Assembly (NCBI GenBank): GCA_902506565.1 | Contig: LR732703.1 | Location: 1,632,525-1,696,524, forward strand | Length of the DNA: 64,000 nt | Direction: 5' to 3' | Source of the DNA: Burkholderiales bacterium 8X | GTDB lineage: Bacteria > Pseudomonadota > Gammaproteobacteria > Burkholderiales > Burkholderiaceae_C | In this document: positions 16,368 through 25,798 of the stretch, piece after piece | How positions within the stretch are numbered: the stretch's first letter is position 1 | Layout of the letters: each line of letters starts with the position of its first letter | Notes under the pieces: generated by a model | Seen by the model: only the letters and a program-made list of their open reading frames with translations | Databases searched by the model: none | Told to the model about the DNA's origin: nothing | Program-made: the position numbers and the translations under genes

Positions 16368-18652
16368 GACAGTGCGCCGATGCTCGTGCCGAGCGCTTCC
16401 AGTTCGGCATCGCCCAGCAAGCCGGCGCTGCCCCGCGGCGCGGCTTCACGCAGCGGGGCGACCACGGCTTCTTCGAAGGTGCGGAGGACTTCGAGCCATT
16501 CCTCGCGCGAGCGGTTGCCCCGCACATTCAGATCGGGCTCCGGGAAAGTGCTGCAATATTCCACCAGCGCGGCAGCCAGCCCGAGCGCGTCCCACGTTGC
16601 AGCGCCATAGGCACCAACGGCGAGATTGACCTGGAAGTGCGCCTGCAGTTCTCGTATGTATTGGCCTGGCCATGCACCTTGCTCGTCCTTGGTGAAGTGG
16701 CCGAGCGACAGGTAGAGCTGCTCGCGTGCTCTCCGTGATGAGTCACAGAATGCGATCCAGGACTTCACTTGGTTGCCCGGCGAAAGATCCGAATTGGCTC
16801 GCTTGCCGAAAGGAGACTCGATCAAGCTTTCCAGGAGCAATTGGAGCGGCACGTCCAGGCCACTCGGAACTGCAAATTCTTTCAGCATCGCGACCAGCAT
16901 CGCTGCTTCGGCCCAGGCGATGCTCTCCTTGCATTTCGCGGCCGCCCACCAAAGAAAGAACTCCTTCGCCAGATACCTCTGCGGCGAATTAGCGATCCTG
17001 AGCGCGGACTCGTTGCGCATCGCTGCGCCCGCACGTTGTTTGCGCTCGGAATGGGTCCCGTCCATGGTGATCAATGCTTCGAGGTCGCGGCCGAACGCGG
17101 CCAAGCCGAAGAGCTGACCGCCCGATGCCAGCAAGGCGCGCAGCTCATTGCTGCTTCGGGCGGCCGATCGGGAGAGAAAGTCGAGGTACAGATGGCGGAT
17201 GTCCTTGCGTTCGGCGCTCAATACCTTCCCGAAGAGTTCGCAGTAGACGCGGATTTCGTCCTTGGTGTCGGGCGTCGCTTCAGGTCCGCTTTCGAGGAAA
17301 TTGCACACCATCGAGATGCGTTGCGCCGGGTCGAACTTCCCATCGCGAATCAGCCTGGCTGTCAGATAGGCCTCCAGGTTCTTGCCTTGCTCGGCGGGAA
17401 GCAGACGCTTGAACATCGGCATGCATTCGGCCAGCACCGCGAAGTTCTCGGACGTGGCCACGGTCACCATCAGGCTGGCCAGCGACTCGCGCTCGTCCTG
17501 TGTCGGGGCGACACTGCCGAAGCTCTTCGCACATCGAAGGACCGACAGCAATCCGCCGTTCGGGTTGGCGAGACCGTAGTCGATCATCATCCTGCGGAGC
17601 GACGCGCGTTGCTCCGGCGAAAGCGGCAGCCCTTCGCCGAGCCACTCCAGATAAGCGTTGAGCAATGGGCCGGTATGCGGATTGGCCAGTACGCTGGCCA
17701 CGTAGTCGAGGATGGCCTGAACTTCCGCGTCGGAGAGGGGCTCGAGGCTGACTCGCTCGAAGACGATTTCCATGTCGAGCGAGCAATGAAGCCGGATGCC
17801 CATTTCTTTCAGCCGCTCGGCGCGTGGTGCCAGTTCGTCCCGGTGTGCGATCTGTGCAAGGTACTTTCCGCACATGAGATAGGCCACCGCCGCCACCTTG
17901 TAGGGGTCGGTGATGCTCAGGCCGTGCAGCCGGTCCAGCATCAACTGCGCCTCTTCCTGATTGCCTTCGGTACAGCAACGCTTGAAGGCCGAAACCAAAT
18001 GCCCGACGCGTTCGTGCATCGTCTCGATGCTTTTGCAATCGGCCAGCAAGGCGTGGTCGCCTGACCTGTCTCGGGGCAGCGCAGGTTGCAGCGGCGGCAC
18101 CCATGTCATTTTCTCGGGTCCGCCTTGCGGCTCGAACGACACGCCACACAGGCAGGCATAGTGGCCGGCCAGCAGCATGCCAGTGGAGCTGGGGAGGCGG
18201 TGGTGATTGAAGGTTTTCAGGCAGTTCGAGCAAGCATTGATGTGTTTCGCCGCGACTTGCTCTTGCCTGGCCCGCAAGGTCACCGTTGCCATCAGCGTGG
18301 CGGCCTCCAGACCCAACCCGATTCTCAGCATCGCCTTGGCCAGCTTGACGACCAGATCCTGGGCGTCATCGGCTTGATGCGCGTTGACCCACAGGAAGGT
18401 CGAATCTCTCGGAAGCGCCGGATGGAGTTTGAGCACGAAGCCGGATTTCGCGTCGAACAGTCTTTCGAACAGCAAGCGCTCTTCGTCGGTCAGGTCGGCG
18501 AGCGTGTTGGCTCCTCCGCTCATGGTTTTCAAGACCTCGGCCGATGTGAGGTGGCGTGACACGGCCGACAGGTCGAGTACCGATCGCGCGTTGTCGACGA
18601 TCAGCTGCGCGTGTTTGACGAGCACATCGTCGCTGGACTGTTCTTGAATCAT
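16352..18652 (-). CDS. Hypothetical protein, 766 residues, low-GC orphan with a zinc-ribbon-like motif
   Basis: Not recognised. Starts MIQEQSSDDVLVKHA at 18652, chosen because GGGAG lies nine bases upstream; a longer start at 18700 exists. A CxxC...CxC cluster (CSNCLKTFNHH then HYACLCGVSFEPQGG, about residues 140-172) looks like a rubredoxin-type metal site in the N-terminal third. The rest is long and helical, in TPR/HEAT-like style, ending at SRWTR. Base composition is clearly lower in GC than both neighbours (stretches such as tgcaaattctttcagcatcg), which points to transfer. Isolated between an aldo/keto reductase and an RND pump; no mobility genes are visible. Confidence 0.78.
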   Translation of the reverse strand: MIQEQSSDDVLVKHAQLIVDNARSVLDLSAVSRHLTSAEVLKTMSGGANTLADLTDEERLLFERLFDAKSGFVLKLHPALPRDSTFLWVNAHQADDAQDLVVKLAKAMLRIGLGLEAATLMATVTLRARQEQVAAKHINACSNCLKTFNHHRLPSSTGMLLAGHYACLCGVSFEPQGGPEKMTWVPPLQPALPRDRSGDHALLADCKSIETMHERVGHLVSAFKRCCTEGNQEEAQLMLDRLHGLSITDPYKVAAVAYLMCGKYLAQIAHRDELAPRAERLKEMGIRLHCSLDMEIVFERVSLEPLSDAEVQAILDYVASVLANPHTGPLLNAYLEWLGEGLPLSPEQRASLRRMMIDYGLANPNGGLLSVLRCAKSFGSVAPTQDERESLASLMVTVATSENFAVLAECMPMFKRLLPAEQGKNLEAYLTARLIRDGKFDPAQRISMVCNFLESGPEATPDTKDEIRVYCELFGKVLSAERKDIRHLYLDFLSRSAARSSNELRALLASGGQLFGLAAFGRDLEALITMDGTHSERKQRAGAAMRNESALRIANSPQRYLAKEFFLWWAAAKCKESIAWAEAAMLVAMLKEFAVPSGLDVPLQLLLESLIESPFGKRANSDLSPGNQVKSWIAFCDSSRRAREQLYLSLGHFTKDEQGAWPGQYIRELQAHFQVNLAVGAYGAATWDALGLAAALVEYCSTFPEPDLNVRGNRSREEWLEVLRTFEEAVVAPLREAAPRGSAGLLGDAELEALGTSIGALSRWTR

Positions 18653-18859
18653 GGCCTGCTCTCCCTGCTGTTGGCTTTCAAGGGAGCAAGCCTGGGGCAA
18701 CGGGTTCGATGCGGCAATCCGCTCGAAGAATCGCTGCCGAGAAGGCAGCTTCGATGCGCTACGGCGGTTGTGAAGCGGGTCGTGGCTTCAACGTCGACGG
18801 CACGGCGCAAATGGCGCAGGCGATGTGCGCGGCAGTGCTCGGCGACGCCGAGCCGCCGC

Positions 18860-21800
18860 TCAAGCCCCCTCGCCGAGCCGCTCCGGTGCGGGGTGCGCCG
18901 GGAGCATGTCCCGTTCACCGGCCTTCGACGTTCCCGCGACCTTCTTTCGCCCGATCGAGCGCACCACCAGGTAGAAGAGCGGCACGAAGAAGATGGCCAG
19001 CAGCGTGCCGGTGACCATGCCGCCGATCACGCCGGTGCCGATCGCATGCTGGCTGCCGGAGCCGGCGCCGGTCGCAATGGCGAGCGGGACCACGCCCGCG
19101 ACGAAGGCCAGCGAGGTCATCAGGATCGGCCGGAGCCGGAGGCGCGCGGCCTCGACCACCGCATCGAAGGCGCTCAGCCCGCGCCGCTCGCCGTCGGCGG
19201 CGAACTCGACGATCAGGATCGCGTTCTTGGCTGCGAGGCCCATGGTGGTCAGCAGTCCGACCTGGAAGAAGATGTCGTTCTCCAATCCACGCAGGTTGGC
19301 GGCCACCAGCGCGCCGACGATGCCGAGCGGCACCACCAGCAGCACCGACACCGGGATGGTCCAGCTCTCGTAGAGCGCCGCGAGCGCGAGGAACACCACC
19401 AGGAGCGACACCAGGTACAGCGACAGCGCCTGGCCCGAGGACAGCTTTTCCTGGAACGAAAGCCCGGCCCAGGCCAGCTCGACGCCCTTGGGCAATTGCG
19501 CGACCAGCTCTTCGACGCGGGTGAGCGCGGCGCCGGAGCTTTCTCCGCGCGCAGCAGCCCCCTGGATGTTGAACGAGGGCGAGCCGTTGAACCGCGTGAG
19601 CGCCATCGGCCCGTACACCCAGCGCGATTCGGCGATGGACGAGAACGGCGCCATCGCGCCGGTCGAGGTGCGCAGGTTCCAGAGGCCGATGTCGTCCGGC
19701 GTCATCCGGAAGGGCGCGTCGGCCTGCAGGTAGACCCGCTTGACCCGGTTGCGATCGATGAAGTCGTTGACGTAGGTTCCGCCGAAGGCCGTCGAGAGCA
19801 GGGTGTTGATCTCGCCCTGCGCGATGCCGAGGGCGCCGGCCTTCGAGCGATCGATGTCGACCTGCAACTGGGGCTGGTCCTCGAGGCCGTTGAAGCGCAC
19901 CTGCGACAGCATCCGGTCCTGGCGGGCAGCGGCCATGAACTGGTCGCGGATGCCGCGGAACTGGTCGTAGTCCATGCCCGAGGTGTTGCGCAGCTGCATG
20001 TCGAAGCCGGCCGAATTGCCAAGGCCCGAGACCGCCGGCGGCACGCTGGTGAAGATGCGGGCCTGCCGGTCGTTCGCGAAGTGCCGGCTGGCACGCTCGA
20101 CGATCGCGAACACGCTGTTCTCGGCGCCGGGCCGCTGGTCCCAGTCCTTGAGCGACACGAAGCCCTGGCCCTGGTTCTGGCCGGCGCCCGCGTTGCTGAA
20201 GCCCGGCGACACGAACACGCCGTCGACGTTGGCCTTTTCCTGTTCGGTGAAGTAGCGGCTGATGCGCTCGGCCACGTCGCGGGTCTGCTGCAGCGTGGCG
20301 CCTTCGGGCAGGGTGTATTGCACCTGCAGCCGGCCCTGGTCCTCGTCCGGCAGGAAGCCGGTCGGGGTGCGGCTGAAGAGGAACACCATGCCGACGCAGA
20401 TGAGCGCATAGATGCCGAAGAAGAGGGCGCGCTTGCCGAGGATGCGACGCACGCCGCCTTCGTAGCGGGTCATGCCGCGATCGAAGTTGCGGTTGAACCA
20501 GCCGAAGAAGCCGGTCGTCTTCTTGGGCGCGGCATGGCCGTCGCCGTGGTCCTTGAGCAGCGTCGCGCAAAGCGCCGGCGTGAGCACCAGCGCGACGACC
20601 ACCGACAGCACCATCGCCGACACCACGGTGATCGAGAACTGCCGGTAGATGATGCCGGTCGCGCCGCCGAAGAAGGCCATCGGCAGGAACACCGCCGACA
20701 GCACCACGCCGATGCCGACCAGGGCGCCGGTGATCTCGCCCATCGACTTGCGGGTCGCCTCCTTGGGCGAGAGGTGCTCTTCCTCCATGATCCGCTCGAC
20801 GTTCTCGACCACCACGATCGCGTCGTCCACCAAGAGGCCGATCGCCAGCACCATGCCGAACATGGTCAGCATGTTGATGGTGAAGCCGGCCACCGCCAGC
20901 ACGCCGAAGGTGCCGAGCAGCACCACCGGCACCGCGATCGCCGGTATCAGCGTGGCCCGCCAGTTCTGCAGGAACAGGAACATCACCAGCACCACCAGCA
21001 CGATGCCTTCGACCAGCGTCTTGACCACGTCGTCGATCGCGCGCTCGACGAAGGGCGTGGTGTCGAGCGGATAGGCGACCTCGAGCCCGGGCGGGAACTG
21101 CGAGCGCATCGACTCGACCCGCTGCTTGACGTTGTTGATGGCTTCGAGCGCATTGGCATCCGGCGTGAGCCGCACGATCACGGCCGAGCCGGGTTGCCCG
21201 CTGAAACGGCCGCCGAAGTTGTAGTTCTCGGAACCGATCTCGACCCGGGCCACGTCCTGCACCCGCACCACCGAGCCGTCCGGGTTGGCGCGCAGCAGGA
21301 TCTGGCGGAATTCGTCCGGCGTTCGAAAGCGCGATTGCGCGTTGACCACGGCGTTGAGCTTCTGGTCGGGCACCGTGGGCTGGGCGCCCAGCTGCCCGGC
21401 CGAGATCTGCACGTTCTGGGCGGCGATGGCGTTCTGCACGTCGGTCGGCGTCATGCTGAAGCTGCGCAGCTTGAACGGGTCTAGCCAGATCCGCATGGCG
21501 TACTGGCCGCCCAGCACCTGCACTTCGCCGACGCCCTCGACCCGGCTGATCGGGTCTTGCAGGTCGCTCACCAGGAAGTCGGCGACGTCGCCGGGTGCGA
21601 GCCGGTTGGTGGTGTCGTAGAGCGCCACCAGCAGGTCGGCCGCGATGCCGGCCTTGCGCACGGTGATGCCTTGCTGCTGCACCTGCTGGGGCAGCCGCGG
21701 CAGGGCCTGCTGCACCCGGTTCTGCACCTGGACCTGCGCGGTGTCGGCGTTGGTGCCGGGCTCGAAGCTGACCGAGATCTGCACCCGGCCCGAGGAGTCG

Positions 21801-22048
21801 CTGCGGGCCGACATGTAGAGGTAGCCGTCCAGGCCGGTCAGCTGCTGCTCGATGATCTGCGTGACGCTGTTTTCCAGGGTGTCCGCATTGGCGCCCGGAT
21901 AGAAGGCGTTGATGCTGACCGCCGGCGGCGCCACCGCCGGGTAGCGGGTGATCGGCAGCAGGTGGATCGCCAACGCGCCGGCCAGCATGATCGTGATGGC
22001 GATCACCCACGCGAAGATCGGCCGGTCGATGAAGAAGCGGGAAATCAT
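18860..22048 (-). CDS. RND multidrug efflux permease (AcrB/MexB-type, HAE1)
   Basis: 1062-residue inner-membrane proton antiporter. Starts MISRFFIDRPIFAWVIAI, the canonical AcrB N-terminus. The fourth-helix proton-relay motif GLLVDDAIVVVENVER holds the paired aspartates; two large periplasmic loops and twelve membrane helices fit the family length. Its start overlaps the stop of the adaptor gene by four bases, so both are one operon. No outer-membrane TolC-type gene follows: the next gene downstream is an unrelated orphan. Likely exports hydrophobic drugs or solvents. Confidence 0.95.
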   Translation of the reverse strand: MISRFFIDRPIFAWVIAITIMLAGALAIHLLPITRYPAVAPPAVSINAFYPGANADTLENSVTQIIEQQLTGLDGYLYMSARSDSSGRVQISVSFEPGTNADTAQVQVQNRVQQALPRLPQQVQQQGITVRKAGIAADLLVALYDTTNRLAPGDVADFLVSDLQDPISRVEGVGEVQVLGGQYAMRIWLDPFKLRSFSMTPTDVQNAIAAQNVQISAGQLGAQPTVPDQKLNAVVNAQSRFRTPDEFRQILLRANPDGSVVRVQDVARVEIGSENYNFGGRFSGQPGSAVIVRLTPDANALEAINNVKQRVESMRSQFPPGLEVAYPLDTTPFVERAIDDVVKTLVEGIVLVVLVMFLFLQNWRATLIPAIAVPVVLLGTFGVLAVAGFTINMLTMFGMVLAIGLLVDDAIVVVENVERIMEEEHLSPKEATRKSMGEITGALVGIGVVLSAVFLPMAFFGGATGIIYRQFSITVVSAMVLSVVVALVLTPALCATLLKDHGDGHAAPKKTTGFFGWFNRNFDRGMTRYEGGVRRILGKRALFFGIYALICVGMVFLFSRTPTGFLPDEDQGRLQVQYTLPEGATLQQTRDVAERISRYFTEQEKANVDGVFVSPGFSNAGAGQNQGQGFVSLKDWDQRPGAENSVFAIVERASRHFANDRQARIFTSVPPAVSGLGNSAGFDMQLRNTSGMDYDQFRGIRDQFMAAARQDRMLSQVRFNGLEDQPQLQVDIDRSKAGALGIAQGEINTLLSTAFGGTYVNDFIDRNRVKRVYLQADAPFRMTPDDIGLWNLRTSTGAMAPFSSIAESRWVYGPMALTRFNGSPSFNIQGAAARGESSGAALTRVEELVAQLPKGVELAWAGLSFQEKLSSGQALSLYLVSLLVVFLALAALYESWTIPVSVLLVVPLGIVGALVAANLRGLENDIFFQVGLLTTMGLAAKNAILIVEFAADGERRGLSAFDAVVEAARLRLRPILMTSLAFVAGVVPLAIATGAGSGSQHAIGTGVIGGMVTGTLLAIFFVPLFYLVVRSIGRKKVAGTSKAGERDMLPAHPAPERLGEGA

Positions 22049-23301
22049 GGCGCGCGGCGGGCGGCGCTCTGGGTCGCTCCGACCTGGCTGCTTCCGCCTG
22101 CGTTGCCGGCAGGCGGGGCCGCGTTGCTGCCGGCGCCTGGCGCAGGCGGGCTGCCGGCGGCGCCCGACACCACCTTCACTTGCGTTCCGGGCTGTGCATC
22201 GCGTGCGCCTTCGAGCACCAGCCGGTCGCCGGCCTTGAGGCCTTCGGTGACGAGCCAGTCGGTGCCGATCGAGCGGGCCACCACCAGCTGGCGCACTTCG
22301 ATCTTGTCGCCGGCGCCGACCACCCGGGCGGTCGGGTTGCCCTTGCGGTCGCGGGCGATGGCTTGCTGCGGTACCAGGATGCCGTTGGACGTGACGCCTT
22401 CGGTGACCACCGTGCGCACGTACATGCCGGGCAGCAGCACGCCGTCCGGATTGGGGAACACGGCCCGAAGCGTCACCGAGCTGCTGCTCGGATCGACCGT
22501 GACCTCGGTCAGCTGGATGCGGCCTTCATGCGGATACGGGTTGCCGTTCTCCATCATCAGCGTCACCCGCTGGCCGGCCGGCTGGCCTTTTTGCGTCGCC
22601 TCGCGCGCCAGCGTGCCGCCGCGCAAGGCTTCGCGCAGCCGCACCAGCTCGGAGCTCGACTGGACGATGTCGACATAGATCGGGTCGAGCTGCGAAATGG
22701 TGAGGAGCGCCGCCGCCTGGTTGGCGCTGACGAGGGCGCCCGGCGTGACCGCGCTGCGGCTGGTGCGGCCCGAGATCGGCGCCTTGACCTTGGTGTTCTG
22801 GAGGTTGATGCGCGCGGTGTTGAGTGCGGCGGTCTGCACCTGGACGCCGGCCTGCGCTTGTCGATAGGCGGCCAGGGCGTTGTCGTATTCCTGCTTGCTG
22901 ACGCCGTTCATCGGCAGCAGCGCCTTGTAGCGCTCGGACAGCGCCCGGGTCGATTCGACCGTGGCGCGGGCGTTGGCCAGCGAGCCTTCCTGTTGCTGCA
23001 CGGCCGCCTGGAAGGGCTCGGGATCGATCTCGTACAGCACCTGGCCGGCCTTGACCGGCGAGCCTTCGGTGAAGGGGCGGTTGCGGATGATGCCGCCGAC
23101 CTGCGGGCGGACCTCGGCCACCATGAAGGCGGCGGTTCGGCCGGAGAGATCGGTCTTGAGCGGTACCGGCTTGGATTCGATGGTGCCGACGACGACTTCG
23201 GGAACCGGTGGCGGGGCGGCTTGCCGGGTCTTGTCCTTGCAGGCTGGAAGCACCAGGAGCACGCAGAGCGCGCAGGCGCCCAGGATGGGAAAGGAACGCA
23301 A
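22045..23301 (-). CDS. RND efflux periplasmic adaptor lipoprotein (AcrA/MexA-type)
   Basis: 418-residue membrane-fusion protein. Signal peptide with lipobox (LLVLPAC, Cys21) for attachment to the inner membrane; lipoyl halves around GGIIRNRPFTEGSPVKAGQVLYEID, an alpha-hairpin (QQQEGSLANARATVESTRALSE) and beta-barrel (APISGRTSRSAVTPGALVSANQ). The C-terminal tail is Gly/Ala/Pro-rich. First gene of the efflux operon, divergent from the SOS cassette across a 273-base intergenic region. No TetR-type repressor is adjacent. Confidence 0.94.
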   Translation of the reverse strand: MRSFPILGACALCVLLVLPACKDKTRQAAPPPVPEVVVGTIESKPVPLKTDLSGRTAAFMVAEVRPQVGGIIRNRPFTEGSPVKAGQVLYEIDPEPFQAAVQQQEGSLANARATVESTRALSERYKALLPMNGVSKQEYDNALAAYRQAQAGVQVQTAALNTARINLQNTKVKAPISGRTSRSAVTPGALVSANQAAALLTISQLDPIYVDIVQSSSELVRLREALRGGTLAREATQKGQPAGQRVTLMMENGNPYPHEGRIQLTEVTVDPSSSSVTLRAVFPNPDGVLLPGMYVRTVVTEGVTSNGILVPQQAIARDRKGNPTARVVGAGDKIEVRQLVVARSIGTDWLVTEGLKAGDRLVLEGARDAQPGTQVKVVSGAAGSPPAPGAGSNAAPPAGNAGGSSQVGATQSAARRAP

Positions 23302-23574
23302 GATGGTTCTTCTTTAAAAAGATGCGCCGGAAACGATCGTGGCAAGAGCGACAAAGGGAGCCGGGTTGTCGCAAACCGGCAAGTGGATCAGCAAGAAGGA
23401 CGCCACCTCGCGCGCTCGCGCGCAACGCCGAATCCTAATTTCTTAATGTGAACGGCTTGCAAAGCAATTTTCAAAGGCTGCGCAAAAAAGTGGGGATCGT
23501 GTCGACGCGTATTTGAAGGTGGCCGGTTGACATTTCAAAATGCTGTATAAAAATACAGTCTTTGGTACTTCGTC
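23302..23574. promoter_or_regulatory. Divergent intergenic region between RND operon and SOS cassette
   Basis: The longest non-coding stretches of the window are here and at 58787-59060. It is AT-richer than the surroundings (for example ctaatttcttaatgtgaac and gcaattttcaaagg). It must hold the promoter of the efflux operon on the minus strand, for which I could not pick a convincing -35/-10 pair, and the LexA-controlled promoter of imuA at its right end. Confidence 0.6.
23527..23558 (+). promoter_or_regulatory. SOS promoter with LexA operator upstream of imuA
   Basis: CTGTATAAAAATACAG at 23543-23558 is a full LexA box: CTGT-N8-ACAG with an AT-only core, close to the consensus CTGTATATATATACAG. 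A consensus -35 element TTGACA lies at 23527-23532, and the AT-rich box would supply the -10 region (about 23550-23555 with a 17-base spacer), so LexA would cover the -10. The imuA ATG comes 16 bases after the operator. Confidence 0.92.
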
Positions 23575-24387
23575 ATGGGCCTTGCTTCCTTCGATCCGCT
23601 GGCTTCCCTTTCTTCGTCCACCCAGCAAAAGGTCTGGCGCGGCGATGAGCTCGGGCATGCCGATTCTCGGATCATCGCGACCGGCTACGAAGCCCTGGAC
23701 GCACAACTTCCGGGTGGCGGCTGGCCGGTCGGTGCCCTGACCGAGCTGCTCCTGGCCTCGCCCGAATCGCATGCCTGGCAGCTGCTGCTGCCTGCCTTGG
23801 CGCAGGCCGTGCAGCAAGGCCGCGGTCCGGTCACGCTGGTGGGCGCGCCTTGCGAGCCCTTCGGTCCGTCGCTGGCGGCCCGGGGGCTTCCGGTCGAGGC
23901 CTTGCTGTGGGTGCGCAGCGAGGCCCCGGCCGCCCGGCTCTGGGCTTGCGAGCAGGCGCTGCGCTGCGCCGACGTGGCCGCCGTGATGGCCTGGCTGCCG
24001 CAAGCACGGGTCGGCGAGCTGCGGCGCCTGCAGCTCGCGGCCGCGCAGCACGAAACCCTGCTGTTCGTGATGCGGCCCGAATCCGCAGCCCGCTCCACCT
24101 CGCCCGCGCGGCTTCGGCTGCAGGTGGCGACCAGCGCGCAAGACCCGTCGCAGATCGACATCCACATCCTCAAGCGCCGCGGTCCGCCGCTGGCTGCGCC
24201 GGTCCAGCTGCCGGCCCGCAGCGAGCGCATGTCGGCGCTGCTCGCGGCCAGCCGGCTGCGACGCAAGCTGCGCCGGCAGCAAGAAGGCGAGCTGCAGCCG
24301 ATCGAGCAGGCCACCGTGCTGCGGCTCGACCTCCACAAGGGGAAGGAAAAAGGCCATGCACTGGATCGCCTTGCAATGGCTGCCTGA
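23575..24387 (+). CDS. imuA: Translesion synthesis-associated protein ImuA
   Basis: 270-residue RecA/SulA-like protein of the SOS mutagenesis cassette. Seen: the RecA-like N-terminal segment (ATGYEALDAQLPGGGWPVGALTELL) without a usable Walker A lysine, and a basic C-terminus (RLRRKLRRQQEG). ImuA helps assemble the ImuB-DnaE2 mutasome after DNA damage. The ATG is 16 bases after the LexA operator and no Shine-Dalgarno sequence is evident, so the message may be almost leaderless. Its end overlaps the imuB start by 32 bases, and imuB overlaps dnaE2: one transcript. Confidence 0.93.
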   Translation: MGLASFDPLASLSSSTQQKVWRGDELGHADSRIIATGYEALDAQLPGGGWPVGALTELLLASPESHAWQLLLPALAQAVQQGRGPVTLVGAPCEPFGPSLAARGLPVEALLWVRSEAPAARLWACEQALRCADVAAVMAWLPQARVGELRRLQLAAAQHETLLFVMRPESAARSTSPARLRLQVATSAQDPSQIDIHILKRRGPPLAAPVQLPARSERMSALLAASRLRRKLRRQQEGELQPIEQATVLRLDLHKGKEKGHALDRLAMAA

Positions 24388-25798
24388 GGATGCGGGCCCG
24401 CTGGCCGGCGCGCCCGAAGCCGCACCGGCCTTGCCTTCGGCCGAGGCGCTCGGCTGGTGGGCCTTGCGCTTCACGCCGCGGGTGGCCTGGGTCGACGAGG
24501 CCTTGCTGCTCGAGGTTTCCGCCTGCGAGCGCCTGTGGGGCGGGCGGCTGTCGCTGATGCGCGAACTCGCCGCCAGCCAGCCGGCCACCGTGCGAATGCG
24601 TCAGGCGCAAGGCGCCAGCAGCCTGGTGGCGCTGGCACGGCTGCGGCTCTTCGCGCGTGGCGAACGTCCGCCCGAGGCGGTGCCGGCCGATCTGCCGCTC
24701 GACACGCTGAGCGCCGCCCGCGAGCACCTGGGCGTGCTGGCGCACCTGGGCTGCCGCCGCTGGGGCGAAGTCGCGGCGCTGCCGCGCGGGGGCCTCATCC
24801 GCCGTTTCGGCAAGGGCCTGCGCGAGGCGCTCGACATCGCCTGGGGCCTGCGCCCGGAAAGCCATCGCTGGGCGACGCTGCCCGACACCTTCGAGCAGAA
24901 GCTCGAACTGCCCGCGCTGGCCGAAGGCGCGCCCGAGCTGATGTGGTCCGCCAACCGGCTGCTCGGCGCGCTGCAGATCTGGCTGCGGGCCCGCCAGCGC
25001 GGCGTGGTGGCGCTGGAGCTGGAGTGGACGCTCGACCTGAAGCGCTTCAACGGCGTCGACCTGCCGCCCACGCAGGCCGTCACGGTGCGCACCGCCGAGC
25101 CGACGCAGGACATGGCGCACCTTCGCCGGCTGCTGTCGGAACGGCTCGCCCTCACCACCCTGGCCGCGCCGGCCAGCTGGCTGCGGCTGCGTTCGCTCGA
25201 GACCACCCCGTGGGCCGGTGCCAGCACCAGCTTCCTGCCGGAGGACAACCGCAAGGGCGACAAGCTGCACGAGCTGGTCGAGCGGCTGAGCGCGCGGCTC
25301 GGCCCGCAGCAGGTGCTGAGCGCAGTCGCCCAGGCCGACCATCGGCCCGAGTGCAAGCAGCAATGGCAGCCGGCGGTGAAGGGCGACCTGGCAGTGCGCA
25401 AGAGCGCCCCGCGGCCTGCCAAGAGCCGGGGCAAGGCAGCGACATCGGCAGTGACATCGACGTCGACGTTGACGTCGACATCCACGTCTCCCGAGGTCGA
25501 AGCGCAGGCGCCGCCGGTACCCGTCGGCACCGATGCGCTCTACCCGCCCTGGCTGCTGCGCCAGCCGCAGCCCTTGCCGATGCGCGGCGAGCATCCGTTC
25601 TACCAGGGCGTCTTGCGCCGGCTTGTCGGTCCGCAGCGGCTCGAGGCCGGATGGTGGGGCGATGGACGTCCGGCCGTGCGCGACTACTACATCGCCGAGA
25701 GCCCGCAAGCCGGGCTGGTCTGGATCTACCGCGAGCGGCCGAGCGCCAGCTTTGCCGATCACGAGGTGCGCTGGTACCTGCAGGGCCTCTATGCCTGA
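24356..25798 (+). CDS. imuB: Y-family polymerase-like protein ImuB
   Basis: 480 residues. Inactive DNA polymerase Y-family homologue that bridges the beta clamp, ImuA and DnaE2. Seen: the palm-like motif AWVDEALLLEVSACERLWGG typical of ImuB, helix-hairpin region HLGCRRWGEVAALPRGGL, and a candidate clamp-binding peptide EQKLELPAL in the little-finger region. Near residues 360-382 a Thr/Ser repeat (TSTSTLTSTSTS) precedes the conserved C-terminal block (PFYQGVLRRLVGPQRLEAGWW). The stop lies inside the start of dnaE2 (8-base overlap). Confidence 0.93.
   Translation: MHWIALQWLPEDAGPLAGAPEAAPALPSAEALGWWALRFTPRVAWVDEALLLEVSACERLWGGRLSLMRELAASQPATVRMRQAQGASSLVALARLRLFARGERPPEAVPADLPLDTLSAAREHLGVLAHLGCRRWGEVAALPRGGLIRRFGKGLREALDIAWGLRPESHRWATLPDTFEQKLELPALAEGAPELMWSANRLLGALQIWLRARQRGVVALELEWTLDLKRFNGVDLPPTQAVTVRTAEPTQDMAHLRRLLSERLALTTLAAPASWLRLRSLETTPWAGASTSFLPEDNRKGDKLHELVERLSARLGPQQVLSAVAQADHRPECKQQWQPAVKGDLAVRKSAPRPAKSRGKAATSAVTSTSTLTSTSTSPEVEAQAPPVPVGTDALYPPWLLRQPQPLPMRGEHPFYQGVLRRLVGPQRLEAGWWGDGRPAVRDYYIAESPQAGLVWIYRERPSASFADHEVRWYLQGLYA
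25445..25490 (+). repeat. Short-period GACGTC/GACATC repeat inside imuB
   Basis: About 45 bases made of GACATCGACGTC- and GACGTTGACGTC-like hexamer pairs; the six-base period encodes alternating Thr-Ser in a linker of ImuB. The unit is itself palindromic, so the segment could vary by slippage or fold back. Confidence 0.75.

Noticed and set aside
18611..21484. Long plus-strand open frame of 957 codons
   Set aside because: It lies antisense to the RND permease, has His/Arg/Asp-rich shadow composition and no domain. A product of high GC codon bias.
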